Of a stretch of 64,000 bases of DNA, positions 7,050 through 15,676 are shown one piece after another. The stretch lies in the NCBI RefSeq assembly GCF_000720255.1, contig NZ_JOJE01000011.1, positions 289,140-353,139 of the forward strand, given 5' to 3'. A program made the position numbers and the translations under genes. Source of the DNA: Streptomyces griseus subsp. griseus (lineage in GTDB: Bacteria; Actinomycetota; Actinomycetes; Streptomycetales; Streptomycetaceae). Each line of letters opens with the position of its first letter. The first letter of the stretch is position 1. Below the pieces are notes generated by a model. That model was not told the DNA's origin and searched no databases. It saw only the letters and a program-made list of their open reading frames with translations.

Positions 7050-8143
7050 TAGCGAGTGTCGGCGGGCCGTACCGCCCACCTCTGCTCGACCTTCGCGAGC
7101 TTCCAGTACGCGACCGCCGCCGCCCACACCACCACGAACAGGCCGACGATGACGTAGCCGACGTTGTCGAGGTCGAGGTCGGCTATCCAGGTGGTGACGT
7201 CGTCGCGCAGGTCGAGCTTCTCGTGGAGGACGCCGACCAGTTCGATGGTGCCGATGAAGAAGGCGACGGCGATGGACAGCCCGGTGATGGTGAGGTTGTA
7301 GAAGACCTTGCGGACGGGGTTGGAGAAGGCCCACTGGTAGGCGAAGTTCATGAACGTGCCGTCGAGGGTGTCGAACAGGCTCATGCCGGCGGCGAAGAGC
7401 AGCGGCAGGCACAGGATCGCGTACCAGGGCAGGCCCGCCGCCGCGCCCGAACCGGCCATCACCATCAGCGTGACCTCGGTCGCGGTGTCGAAGCCGAGGC
7501 CGAAGAGGAAGCCGAGCGGGTACATCTGGCCGGGGCGGGAGATGGACTTGGTGAGGCGGCCGAGGACGCGGTTCATGAAGCCCCGCGAGTCCAGGTGCTG
7601 TTCGAGCTCCCTCTCGTCGTACGACCCCGCCCGCATCGCCCGGAAGACCCGCAGGATGCCCACCAGGGCAACGAGGTTGAGGGCGGCGATGAGGTAGAGG
7701 AACGTGCCGGAGATCGTCGTACCGAGGAAGCCGAGGACCTGGTGGGTGCTGGAGCCCTCGTTCATGACCCGGCCGGCCAGCTGGGTGCCGCCCGCGATCA
7801 GCAGGGCGAGCAGGACGACCACGCTGGAGTGGCCGAGCGCGAACCAGAAGCCCACCGACACCGGCCGCTTGCCGTCGGCCATCAGCTTGCGGGTGGTGTT
7901 GTCGATCGCGGCGATGTGGTCGGCGTCGAAGGCGTGACGCATGCCGAGGGTGTAGGCGGTGATGCCGAGGCCGATGCCGAAGGCCTTGTCGCCGACCTCG
8001 TAGTGGCCGGGCACGACGAGCAGGAAGAGGATGCCGAAGGCGACGACGTGCAGGGCGGCGATGACCGCCATCAGCACCGCCGTCCGTACGGTGTCCTCGC
8101 GCCGCCAGCGGAAGGTCGCGCGCAGGTCGGCAGGGTCGGTCAT
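7049..8143 (-). CDS. Nickel/cobalt permease, NiCoT (HoxN/NixA) family
   Basis: A 364-residue polytopic membrane protein importing Ni2+ or Co2+. The family signature RHAFDADHIAAIDN is present (His70, Asp75, His76, the HX4DH motif in helix 2), as are the later FLFGLGFDTATE and LFAAGMSLFDTLDG signatures. About eight hydrophobic segments are visible. The ATG at 8141-8143 with GGAG upstream is chosen because earlier in-frame starts lie inside the riboswitch. Control by a cobalamin riboswitch argues for cobalt uptake for B12 synthesis. Its stop codon TAG is formed by the end of the neighbouring IS630-derived element, so the original C-terminus may have differed slightly. Confidence 0.88.
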   Translation of the reverse strand: MTDPADLRATFRWRREDTVRTAVLMAVIAALHVVAFGILFLLVVPGHYEVGDKAFGIGLGITAYTLGMRHAFDADHIAAIDNTTRKLMADGKRPVSVGFWFALGHSSVVVLLALLIAGGTQLAGRVMNEGSSTHQVLGFLGTTISGTFLYLIAALNLVALVGILRVFRAMRAGSYDERELEQHLDSRGFMNRVLGRLTKSISRPGQMYPLGFLFGLGFDTATEVTLMVMAGSGAAAGLPWYAILCLPLLFAAGMSLFDTLDGTFMNFAYQWAFSNPVRKVFYNLTITGLSIAVAFFIGTIELVGVLHEKLDLRDDVTTWIADLDLDNVGYVIVGLFVVVWAAAVAYWKLAKVEQRWAVRPADTR

Positions 8144-8183
8144 GCGGTCACGCTCCAGCACCTCGTGGATCAGTTCGTGAGAT

Positions 8184-8347
8184 GCCGTGGCCGGTCTCCT
8201 GGCTTGCGGGTGCACGCGCCCGGCCCTGCCTTCCCAACCACCTCGCGGCGGCCAGTGGCTGTCCCTGACGGGACGCGGGACGGGAACTCCCCGATCACAG
8301 TGGCGAGGGCCGCGTCGGCTTCACACCGACTTCCCGAACACCACGGC
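8184..8347 (-). promoter_or_regulatory. Cobalamin riboswitch upstream of the NiCoT permease
   Basis: Read on the minus strand, the B12 box AAGCCAGGAGACCGGCC is complete (8189-8205), and upstream lie GCCACTG, the GGTGTGAAGCC-type segment and a paired P1 (CCACGGC 8341-8347 with GCCGTGG 8184-8190). Together these are the conserved parts of an adenosylcobalamin riboswitch. It ends about 40 bases before the permease start, so ligand binding would reduce expression, probably by hiding the ribosome-binding site. Confidence 0.9.
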
Positions 8348-8484
8348 CCGCCCACGGTAGGGGGACGCGGGGGCTCCTGCATAGCCGCGTACCTGCGCAG
8401 GTAGGGAAGATCACATACAGCGCACACGAGGACGAGGCGGGTGGTGGCCGACCTCTCCACCACCCGCCCCGGTGCGTCAGAACG

Positions 8485-8517
8485 TACGAGATCTACGAGA
8501 TCTACGAGATCTACGAA
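8485..8517. repeat. 9-nt tandem repeat at a gene 3' end
   Basis: TACGAGATC occurs three times head to tail (8485-8511), followed by a degenerate fourth copy. The array overlaps the stop codon of the sortase-substrate gene (8511-8513) and spans its downstream flank. No hairpin is formed by it. Confidence 0.75.
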
Positions 8518-9458
8518 CGCGTCGCCTTGCGCCTGCGCGTCGTGATGACGATCGCCGCGCCGCCGACCAGCAGGGCGCCCGCGCCCGCGGCGATCATGCC
8601 GGTGTTGCTGTTGGCGCCCGTCTCCGCCAGGTCACCGCCGCCGCCGTGCGGGGCCGGGGCCGGAGGAGTGGTGGATGCGGAGGTGCTCGGGGTGGGGGTG
8701 GAGGCCGGCTCGGAGGGGCTCGGGGTGTCGGCGGGGGGCTCGCTCTGGGCGGGCGGGGTGGCCGGCTCCGACGCCGGGGGCGTCGCCGGGGTTGAGGGAG
8801 GCGTGGAGGCGGGCGGGGTGGACGCGGGCGGGGTCTCGACGGTCGTGCAGTCCGTCTTGCCGCCGTTCCAGGCCGCGATCAGCTTGTCCTTGATCACCGG
8901 GCGGTCGGGGCCCTTGGGCAGCTCCCCGTGCTCGAAGCCGTCCTTCGCGTCGAGCTTGCCGTCGAACTTCGTGGCGCCCCGGTAGAGGTCGACCTGTGCG
9001 TAGCAGCCCGCGTCCGGCACCGCGATGTCGAGGGAGTCGGTCTGGCCGGGCTTGACGGTCACCGTGTCGAAGTCGACGAAGACCTGCTCACCCGAGGTGC
9101 GGAAGTCCGCGCCGTGGGCGAGGAAGGAGGACAGGGAGGCGGTGCAGGTGCTCGCGTCCCCGGCGGCGCGGACCTTGATGTGGACCTTGCCGTCCTCGGT
9201 CGGCTTGAGGTTCTGGTCGTCGACCTTGACCGAGTCGAAGAAGCCGACGCCATCCAGGGAGAACTGGCAGCGGTCCGTGCCGGTCTCCGTGCCCGCTCCC
9301 GTACCCGGCTGGTACGCCCCGCCGGACTTCCAGCCGTCCCCGCCGGGCTCGGAGGCCCAGGCGCCGGAGGCCGCGGCGACGGAGGCGGCGCACAGGGCGA
9401 GCGACGCGGCGCCCGTCCCCAGCAGGCGGCGCATGGTGACACGTCTCGCTATGGACAT
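8511..9458 (-). CDS. LAETG-anchored cell-wall surface protein
   Basis: A 315-residue secreted protein. The signal peptide (residues about 9-36) ends AWA. A globular domain of about 160 residues with paired cysteines follows, then a long Pro/Thr/Ser/Glu-rich stalk (about 207-275), and a C-terminal sorting signal: LAETG, a hydrophobic helix and RRRKATRS. LAxTG is the motif of class E sortases in Streptomyces, so the protein should be linked covalently to peptidoglycan. The globular domain is not recognised. Two in-frame ATG starts (9458 and 9434) are possible; the second leaves a more typical signal peptide. Confidence 0.82.
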   Translation of the reverse strand: MSIARRVTMRRLLGTGAASLALCAASVAAASGAWASEPGGDGWKSGGAYQPGTGAGTETGTDRCQFSLDGVGFFDSVKVDDQNLKPTEDGKVHIKVRAAGDASTCTASLSSFLAHGADFRTSGEQVFVDFDTVTVKPGQTDSLDIAVPDAGCYAQVDLYRGATKFDGKLDAKDGFEHGELPKGPDRPVIKDKLIAAWNGGKTDCTTVETPPASTPPASTPPSTPATPPASEPATPPAQSEPPADTPSPSEPASTPTPSTSASTTPPAPAPHGGGGDLAETGANSNTGMIAAGAGALLVGGAAIVITTRRRKATRS

Positions 9459-9733
9459 GCATATCCCATCTTGGCGTGCGAAACCCGGGTACGGCGGAGG
9501 GCAGCGCGGCGCTACCGGCCGTACCGGGGGTGAGCGGTCGAAGAAACACTGGGCTCATTGGTCACATGCGCCACAGCGTGCACTCATGGTGGATCTCATG
9601 GCGGAACGCTGTCAACCTGCTGCTGAGCCAGGGTACTTCGGCCGTCATTACGTTTCCGTCACAGGAGGAATCGAACGTTCCGACGGTGGCAAGGTTCACT
9701 TTTCCGGTGATGTGGGCAGAATTTCCCTTTATC

Positions 9734-9785
9734 GTTCATAGACCGGGTTCATTGACCGCGTTCATGGACCGTGTTCGTAGACCGC
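9734..9785. repeat. Four 13-nt direct repeats before the glucosidase gene
   Basis: GTTCATAGACCGG, GTTCATTGACCGC, GTTCATGGACCGT and GTTCGTAGACCGC follow each other without gaps and end 31 bases before the glucosidase start. The period of 13 nt is not a helical turn, but tandem operators or transcript-level repeats are possible. They do not match the MalR-type operator I would expect for maltose genes. The rest of the 358-base gap 9459-9816 shows a moderately A+T-rich promoter-like stretch (9640-9735) and nothing else recognisable. Confidence 0.7.
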
Positions 9786-9816
9786 CCGTCAGCACCGAAC
9801 CCGAAGAGGAGACCGC

Positions 9817-11478
9817 GTGATCGTCCGCACCACGCCCGACCTCTCGTCCAAGGATCCGAACTGGTGGCGCCAGGCCGTCATCTACCAGGTGTATCCGCGC
9901 AGCTTCTCCGACGCCGACGGTGACGGGCTGGGGGACATCAGGGGTGTCACCCAGCGACTGTCCCACCTCGCGGCGCTCGGCGTGGACGCCCTGTGGCTCA
10001 GCCCCTTCTACCCCTCCGAGCTCGCCGACGGCGGCTACGACGTCGCCGACTACCGGGACGTCGACCCGCGCCTGGGCAGCCTCGACGACTTCGACGAGAT
10101 GGTCGCCGAGGCCCACCGCCTGGGCCTGAAGGTGATCGTCGACCTGGTCCCGAACCACACCTCGCACCAGCACGTGTGGTTCCAGGAGGCGCTGGCCGCC
10201 GGGCCGGGTTCCGCCGCCCGCGAGCGGTACGTCTTCCGGGACGGCCGGGGCGAGCACGGAGAGCTGCCGCCGACCGACTGGCAGTCCGTCTTCGGGGGCA
10301 GCGCGTGGCAGCGGGTGCCGGACGGGCAGTGGTACCTGCATCTGTTCGCGCCCCAGCAGCCCGACCTGAACTGGGCGCACGACGAGGTCCGCGCCGACTT
10401 CCGCACCACCCTGCGCTTCTGGTGCGACCGCGGGGTCGACGGCTTCCGGGTCGACGTCGCCCACGCCCTCACCAAGGACCTGGCGGAGCCGCTGCGCGAC
10501 CTGGGCGCGCCCGAGCTGAGCCGGGAGGAGACGCTGCCGGACTTCGCCCCCGGCACCCACCCGTTCTACGACCGTGACGACGTCCACGAGATCTACCGCG
10601 ACTGGCGCACCATCCTCGACTCCTACACCCCGCCCCGCATGGCCGTCGCCGAGGCGTGGGTGTACGGGGCGCGCAGGGCGCTGTACGCGCGCCCGGACGA
10701 GCTGGGGCAGGCGTTCAACTTCGAGTACCTCAAGGCGCGCTGGGACGCGGCGGAGCTGCGCCAGGTGATCACCGGGTCACTGGAGGACGCACGGCTGGCC
10801 GGTGCCTCCGCGACCTGGGTGCTGTCCAACCATGACGTCGTGCGGCACGCCTCCCGGCTGGTGCTGCCGCCGGGCACGGACGAGAACGCCTGGCTGCTGT
10901 CCGGCGGCCACGCGCCCGCCGTGGACCTGGAGAGGGGCCGGAGGCGGGCCCGGGCGGCCACCCTGCTGATGCTGGCGCTGCCCGGCTCGTCGTACGTCTA
11001 CCAGGGCGAGGAGCTCGGGCTGCCCGAGGTGGCCGACCTGCCGCTGGAGGTCCTCCAGGACCCGATCTGGCAGCAGACGGGCCGGGTCCGCAAGGGCCGC
11101 GACGGCTGCCGGGTGCCCCTGCCGTGGACGACGGACGGACCGTCGTACGGCTTCGGCCCGGGCGGTGCCTGGCTGCCGCAGCCGGCGTCCTTCGCGTCGT
11201 ACGCCGTGCAGGCCCAGGACGGGACCGAGGGCTCCGACCTGGAGCTCTACCGCGCGGCCCTGAAGCTGCGCCGCAAGCTGATCGACGGCGAGGACCTGAC
11301 CTGGCTGGAGGACACCCCGCCCGGCGTCCTCGCCTTCACCCGCAACGACGGCTGGCGCTGTGTGGCCAACCTCTCCGACACTCCGGTCGCCCTCCCGTCC
11401 GGCGAGGTCCTCCTGACCAGCGCTCCCCTGGAGGCGGACGGCCGCCTGGGTCCGGACAGCACGGCCTGGCTCGCCTGA
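9817..11478 (+). CDS. GH13 alpha-glucosidase (oligo-1,6-glucosidase type)
   Basis: A 553-residue cytoplasmic enzyme that releases glucose from alpha-glucosides. The family regions are complete: VIYQVYPRSFSDADGDGLGD near the start, VPNHTS, the nucleophile Asp213 (GFRVDVAH), the acid/base Glu279 (AVAEAWV) and the transition-state Asp340 (SNHDVVRH). The GTG at 9817 has AGAGGAGA just upstream. It stands alone, with tandem 13-nt repeats immediately upstream that may be its control region. No transporter or regulator gene is adjacent. Confidence 0.88.
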   Translation: MIVRTTPDLSSKDPNWWRQAVIYQVYPRSFSDADGDGLGDIRGVTQRLSHLAALGVDALWLSPFYPSELADGGYDVADYRDVDPRLGSLDDFDEMVAEAHRLGLKVIVDLVPNHTSHQHVWFQEALAAGPGSAARERYVFRDGRGEHGELPPTDWQSVFGGSAWQRVPDGQWYLHLFAPQQPDLNWAHDEVRADFRTTLRFWCDRGVDGFRVDVAHALTKDLAEPLRDLGAPELSREETLPDFAPGTHPFYDRDDVHEIYRDWRTILDSYTPPRMAVAEAWVYGARRALYARPDELGQAFNFEYLKARWDAAELRQVITGSLEDARLAGASATWVLSNHDVVRHASRLVLPPGTDENAWLLSGGHAPAVDLERGRRRARAATLLMLALPGSSYVYQGEELGLPEVADLPLEVLQDPIWQQTGRVRKGRDGCRVPLPWTTDGPSYGFGPGGAWLPQPASFASYAVQAQDGTEGSDLELYRAALKLRRKLIDGEDLTWLEDTPPGVLAFTRNDGWRCVANLSDTPVALPSGEVLLTSAPLEADGRLGPDSTAWLA

Positions 11479-11486
11479 GCCGGCGC

Positions 11487-12224
11487 TCACCCCGCCGACG
11501 GGCTCGGTGAGGCCCCCGGTGCCTCCGTGCTGTCCGCGGGTGGGGTGAGGACCACCTCGGGTGCTCCGGGGGCCGGGGGCGGCGGGGTGACGTCGGAGGC
11601 GGGGAGCTTGGGCGGGGTCGTCTCCTGGAAGAGGACCTGGTCGAAGTTGACCAGGCCCGTCTTCTCCATGACGGAGATGTGGTCCAGGACGGTGGTGTTG
11701 GCCTGGTCGGCGAGCTGGCGCACCAGGGTGTTGCGGGTGGTGGAGCGGATCTTCGACACCGTGTTGAAGATCGTGCCGTGCGTGACGCGCAGGATGTTGG
11801 CGAAGTCGGAGTCGAACTGCTTGCCGCTGTCGCTGCTCAGCGTGGTGACGAAGCCCTGCTGCTGCGGGCTCGGCTGGTTGGGGATCGTGATGCCCAGCTC
11901 GGGCGCGATCCGGCGGACCGTCGCGTCCAGGGCCGCGTGGCCGGAGATCAGGTGCTGCCCGGCGGTGACGACCGCCTTGGTCGTCCCCTTCTGCACGGCC
12001 ATCTGACCCACCGGGTACTCCCACAGCCCGGCCGCCCGCACCTTCACCACGAAGTCCCGGTCCGCCTCGGTCAGCGGCCCGGAGGAGGTCTGGGCGATGA
12101 TCCGGTCGGGCGTGCTGGACACGTTGTTCATGCCGAGCATGGCCGGATAGGCGAGCGCGATGATCGTCAGGCTCAGGGCGCCGCCCACGAAGAGCGTTCC
12201 CGTCGCGTTCCGCGAGAAGAGCAC
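11487..12224 (-). CDS. Membrane-anchored DUF4142 protein
   Basis: A 245-residue protein: an N-terminal hydrophobic signal or anchor (residues about 10-32), a helical DUF4142 domain (TEADRDFVVKVRAAGLWEYP, later LVRQLADQANTTVLDHISVM) and a Pro/Ala/Ser-rich tail. The family is widespread in actinobacteria and proteobacteria and is of unknown function; the fold resembles a ferritin-like four-helix bundle. The GTG at 12222-12224 is chosen because GCAGGAGG lies directly upstream. Convergent with the glucosidase gene (nine bases between stops). Confidence 0.75.
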   Translation of the reverse strand: MLFSRNATGTLFVGGALSLTIIALAYPAMLGMNNVSSTPDRIIAQTSSGPLTEADRDFVVKVRAAGLWEYPVGQMAVQKGTTKAVVTAGQHLISGHAALDATVRRIAPELGITIPNQPSPQQQGFVTTLSSDSGKQFDSDFANILRVTHGTIFNTVSKIRSTTRNTLVRQLADQANTTVLDHISVMEKTGLVNFDQVLFQETTPPKLPASDVTPPPPAPGAPEVVLTPPADSTEAPGASPSPSAG

Positions 12225-12407
12225 CGTGCCTCCTGCCCGGTCGAGGATCCCGCCGCCGGACGGCGGGTCTGGTCGCAGGGGAGTACGGGCCGGCCGGTCA
12301 ACGGAGCCTCTGTCATTGGTCAAAGCTTCCCAACCTCCCTCCCGAACAAGTAAGTTCCCATAAGGAACTGACTGGTCGTACTGACCGTCCTTCGGAAGGG
12401 AACGCCC

Positions 12408-13076
12408 GTGACGCAGCAGACCTGGACCGCCGTCGACGCCTACTTCAACGCCCAGCTCATCGAGGAGGACGAGGCCCTGCTGGCGGCCGGCCGGGGCAGT
12501 GAGGAGGCCGGACTGCCGCCGCACCAGGTGGCCCCCAACCAGGGCAAGCTGCTCCACCTGCTCGCCCGCGTCCAGGGCGCACGGACCGTTCTGGAGATCG
12601 GCACCCTCGGCGGCTACAGCACCCTCTGGCTCGCCCGCGCCCTCCCCGAGGGCGGCCGCCTGGTCACCCTGGAGGCCGACGAGCGGCACGCCCGGGTCGC
12701 CGCGGACAACATCGCGCGCGCCGGCCTCGACCACGTCGTCGACCTGCGTGTCGGCAAGGCCCTGGACACCCTCCCGCGCCTCGCGGAGGAGGGGGCCGGC
12801 CCCTTCGACCTCGTCTTCGTCGACGCCGACAAGCCCTCGAACCCCGACTACCTCGACTGGGCCCTGCGCCTCACCCGCCCCGGCAGCGTGATCGTCGGCG
12901 ACAACGTCGTGCGCGACGGCGCGGTCACCGACCCGGACAGCACCGACCCCCGCGTCCAGGGCGTCCGCCGCTTCACCGAACTCATCGCCCAGAACCCGAA
13001 GTTGACCGCCACGGCCATTCAGACCGTCGGCGAGAAGGGGTACGACGGCTTTGTGCTCGCCGTCGTCACCGGCTGA
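12408..13076 (+). CDS. SAM-dependent O-methyltransferase, CCoAMT-like
   Basis: A 222-residue class I methyltransferase of the catechol/caffeoyl-CoA type. Motif I is LEIGTLGGYSTLWLA (residues about 62-76), the acidic strand LVTLEADE follows, then the metal-binding region DLVFVDADKPSNPDYLDWAL and GDNVV. These are the divalent-cation-dependent family features. The start is GTG 12408. The 5' leader (12354-12386) carries two small inverted repeats, GTTCC/GGAAC and GGTC/GACC, which may be operator half-sites. The physiological acceptor is unknown. Confidence 0.85.
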   Translation: MTQQTWTAVDAYFNAQLIEEDEALLAAGRGSEEAGLPPHQVAPNQGKLLHLLARVQGARTVLEIGTLGGYSTLWLARALPEGGRLVTLEADERHARVAADNIARAGLDHVVDLRVGKALDTLPRLAEEGAGPFDLVFVDADKPSNPDYLDWALRLTRPGSVIVGDNVVRDGAVTDPDSTDPRVQGVRRFTELIAQNPKLTATAIQTVGEKGYDGFVLAVVTG

Positions 13077-13098
13077 CCGGCGAGAGCAAAAGCGAGAA

Positions 13099-13130
13099 CG
13101 AGAGACGGAACGAGAGACGGAACGAGAGAC
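13099..13130. repeat. 12-nt tandem repeat between two genes
   Basis: CGAGAGACGGAA is repeated 2.7 times between the methyltransferase stop and the MOSC gene start. The copies are purine-rich and end just before the GGGGGG Shine-Dalgarno of the next gene. Confidence 0.7.
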
Positions 13131-13143
13131 AGGGGGGACGACC

Positions 13144-13947
13144 ATGGCGAGGATCGCCGAGCTGACGTACTACCCGGTGAAGGGCTGCGCCGGAGTCACG
13201 GTCTCCGAGGCGGAGCTCACGCCTACCGGGCTGGCGTACGACCGCCGTTATGTGATCACCGACGAGGCGGGCGAGCTGCGCTGGCTGTGGGGCGACCCGC
13301 AGCTGGCCCTGATCACGCCGGAGCTGGGCCCCGACGACGCGTGGCTCGTCCTGCGCGCGCCGGGGTACGGCGAGCTGCGGGTCGACGCGGACCCCGCCGC
13401 CGCGCCGGTGGAGCTGCCCGGCCGGCGCTACGGGGCCGTCGACCAGGGCGAGGCGGCCGCCGCCTGGGTGTCGGACGTGATCGGCGCGCCCAGCAGGCTG
13501 CTGCGGGTGCCGCCGCAGCAGGACGGCGGGCCGGTCGCCGCCAACAACAACCGGCTGCACATCGTCTCGCGGGCCACTCTCGGCCTGCTGAACCGGCGCC
13601 TCGCCGAGCGGGACGACCCGGTGCCGGCGCTGCCCATGAACCGGTTCCGCCCGAACCTCGTCGTCGACGGCTGGGACGACCCGCACACCGAGGACCGCGC
13701 CCGCCGCCTGACCGTCGCCGGCATGGAACTGACCCACGCCGGGGCCACCGTCCGCTGTGCCATCACGATGGTCGACCAGCACACCGGCCGCCGCGCGGGC
13801 CCGGAACCACTGCGCACCCTGGCGACCTACCGCAAGGTGGGGGGAGGGATCGTCTTCGGCGCGTACTTCGCGATCGGCCGCACCGGAAAGCTGTCGGTCG
13901 GCGACGAGGTGTCGGTCGCGGAGTGGCGGACTCCGGAGCCGGTGTGA
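13144..13947 (+). CDS. MOSC-domain protein (mARC/YcbX-like)
   Basis: A 267-residue protein with an N-terminal MOSC-associated beta-barrel (ELTYYPVKGCAG, YDRRYVITDE) and a C-terminal MOSC domain. The NNRLHIVS and MNRFRPNLVV segments and the conserved cysteine in VRCAITMVDQHTG, which ligates the molybdenum cofactor in relatives, are present. Relatives reduce N-hydroxylated compounds. ATG 13144 follows a strong GGGGGG. It lies 67 bases after the methyltransferase gene and may be in the same transcript. Confidence 0.85.
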   Translation: MARIAELTYYPVKGCAGVTVSEAELTPTGLAYDRRYVITDEAGELRWLWGDPQLALITPELGPDDAWLVLRAPGYGELRVDADPAAAPVELPGRRYGAVDQGEAAAAWVSDVIGAPSRLLRVPPQQDGGPVAANNNRLHIVSRATLGLLNRRLAERDDPVPALPMNRFRPNLVVDGWDDPHTEDRARRLTVAGMELTHAGATVRCAITMVDQHTGRRAGPEPLRTLATYRKVGGGIVFGAYFAIGRTGKLSVGDEVSVAEWRTPEPV

Positions 13948-14087
13948 CGGGCGGGCCGGGGGCGATATGAGGTCCATACGGCGCAACAGCGGGCGTCACC
14001 TGCGGGAACGGGCCGGGAGAATCGAGGTCGGGGGGTGCCCGAAACCGCAACCGAGAACCCCTCCACTCGCACAGGGAGCCCCCCGAC

Positions 14088-14849
14088 ATGAGACGCTCAC
14101 GGCCGAGCACGGCAGCCGCCCTGATGTGCTCCGCAGCGGCCCTCGCCGCCTCCGCGCCCCAGGCCTCCGCCACCGTGCCCGACACCTCCGTGCACCACCG
14201 GGGCGACCTGTGGGCCGCCGTCACCATCGTCCCCGGGCGCGCGGGTGTCCTCGACGTCTCCGGTCACACCGGGCCCGCCCCGGGCGCCGGTTCCACGCTC
14301 ACGCTGACGGCGCCCGGCCGGACGACGATCACGGACACGCCCCTGGCCGCCCAGGGCTACCGGGGCGCGATCGCCGCCGACGGCCGCAGCGGGACGTACA
14401 CGTTCACCGGAACCGGTACCCAGGCCCCGTGGCAGGGGCTCTCCTTCCCGTTCGTCGTGGCCGTCCCCGGCGACGCCGTCCCCGGCACCCGGCTGACCGG
14501 CTGCACGCTGCGGCTGACCGACGCGGAGGGCGTCACGCGGGACGACGGGACGTGTGCGGTGACCGTCGGGCTGCCCGAGCCGACGCTGGTCAGCCCGACG
14601 TCGGGCGTGCCGCTGGGGCTGCGGCCGGAGGTGTCCGGGACGGCGTACCCGGGCGCGCAGGTCGCCGTACGCGACAAGGACGACACCGAGGTGTGCTCCA
14701 CGACCGCGGGAGCGGACGGCGCGTGGTCCTGCGCCCCGGCACCCGGCCTGCCCGCCGGCGACAACCGGCTCCAGGCGACCGCCACCCTGAACGGCGTGAG
14801 CGCGGCGAGCGAACAGGTCGCCATCACGGTCGCACCGCCGCGACGGTGA
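14088..14849 (+). CDS. Secreted Ig-like beta-sandwich protein
   Basis: A 253-residue exported protein with a signal peptide ending QASA (about residue 28). Two beta-rich regions follow; the second (residues about 163-250) has the pattern PEVSGTAYPGAQVAVRD and WSCAPAPGLPAGDNRLQATA, typical of bacterial Ig-like or carboxypeptidase-regulatory-like modules found in surface proteins. No catalytic motif is seen. Probably a cell-surface or matrix component. Confidence 0.65.
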   Translation: MRRSRPSTAAALMCSAAALAASAPQASATVPDTSVHHRGDLWAAVTIVPGRAGVLDVSGHTGPAPGAGSTLTLTAPGRTTITDTPLAAQGYRGAIAADGRSGTYTFTGTGTQAPWQGLSFPFVVAVPGDAVPGTRLTGCTLRLTDAEGVTRDDGTCAVTVGLPEPTLVSPTSGVPLGLRPEVSGTAYPGAQVAVRDKDDTEVCSTTAGADGAWSCAPAPGLPAGDNRLQATATLNGVSAASEQVAITVAPPRR

Positions 14850-14972
14850 GACAAGGCCCGTATCCAACACTCGTACGGTAAAGAGGTGTTGGGGAAACGT
14901 TGACCCGTTCGCGGCAGAGTCCTGGCGATTTCGCGGGAGAGTCCTGACGAACCCTCGACCTAGGGTCGCCGC

Positions 14973-15659
14973 ATGCCCCCACAGCCACCCCCGCGCGTCC
15001 CCGCCGCGCTCCCCGTCCTGCCCTACCGCAAGCCCACCAAGGGCCGTGACTACTGGGTCCTGGACGACGTCCTGCCCGACGTGGACGCGGTACGGGAGCG
15101 CTGTGTCGCCAAGGACGACTGGGTGCGGGGATACCCGTACACCTCGGAGACCTGGCCGGGGCTGCGTGCCATGCCGGGCCTGGAGCCGGGTGAACTGGCC
15201 CGGATCGAGCGGCTGGTGAAGAAGGCGACGGGGGCGAAGGAGCTGTGGGTGCAGCGGGCGCCCGGCGGCGGCACCCTCAACCACAACTGCGTGCAGGTCG
15301 TGGGGGAGGGGGAGAGCGAGCCGCGCCCGCACACCGACTCGCGCCACCTGTGCCGCTACGCCGCCGTCCTCTACCTCAACCCCGCCGTCCCCAAGGACTG
15401 CGGCACCAGCTTCTACCGCCAGTCCCTGCCCGGCGGCCGTCTCGGCGGCAACGTCGTCCAGGCCCCGCACCACAACCTCGTCGAGGCGCTCGGCACCCGG
15501 TTCGTGGCGCCGGACGCCTTCGAGGAGGACGTCCGCGTGCCGCACAAGTACAACCGGCTGCTGCTCTACCACGCCAACCTCGTGCACAGCGCGACCGGTT
15601 ACTTCGGTACGACGCTCGACGACAAGCGGATGACGGCGGTCTTCTTCTGGATGGCCTGA
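14973..15659 (+). CDS. DUF6445-type protein, 2OG-dioxygenase-like
   Basis: A 228-residue protein. It has RPHTDSRH (an HxD-like metal motif), a stretch CGTSFYRQS and a distal histidine in LVHSATGYFGTT, the order expected of a double-stranded beta-helix Fe(II)/2-oxoglutarate-type fold. The family as I know it is annotated only as DUF6445; the oxygenase role is inference. A TAGGGT hexamer at 14962-14967 just before ATG 14973 suggests a leaderless transcript. Upstream, 14860-14900 holds a small inverted repeat (CCAACAC/GTGTTGG). Confidence 0.6.
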   Translation: MPPQPPPRVPAALPVLPYRKPTKGRDYWVLDDVLPDVDAVRERCVAKDDWVRGYPYTSETWPGLRAMPGLEPGELARIERLVKKATGAKELWVQRAPGGGTLNHNCVQVVGEGESEPRPHTDSRHLCRYAAVLYLNPAVPKDCGTSFYRQSLPGGRLGGNVVQAPHHNLVEALGTRFVAPDAFEEDVRVPHKYNRLLLYHANLVHSATGYFGTTLDDKRMTAVFFWMA

Positions 15660-15676
15660 CCCGCCGCACCGGGCGT

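Noticed and set aside
9734..9785. MalR-type maltose operator
   Set aside because: The repeats do not resemble the CTTGCAG-type motif I associate with that regulator.
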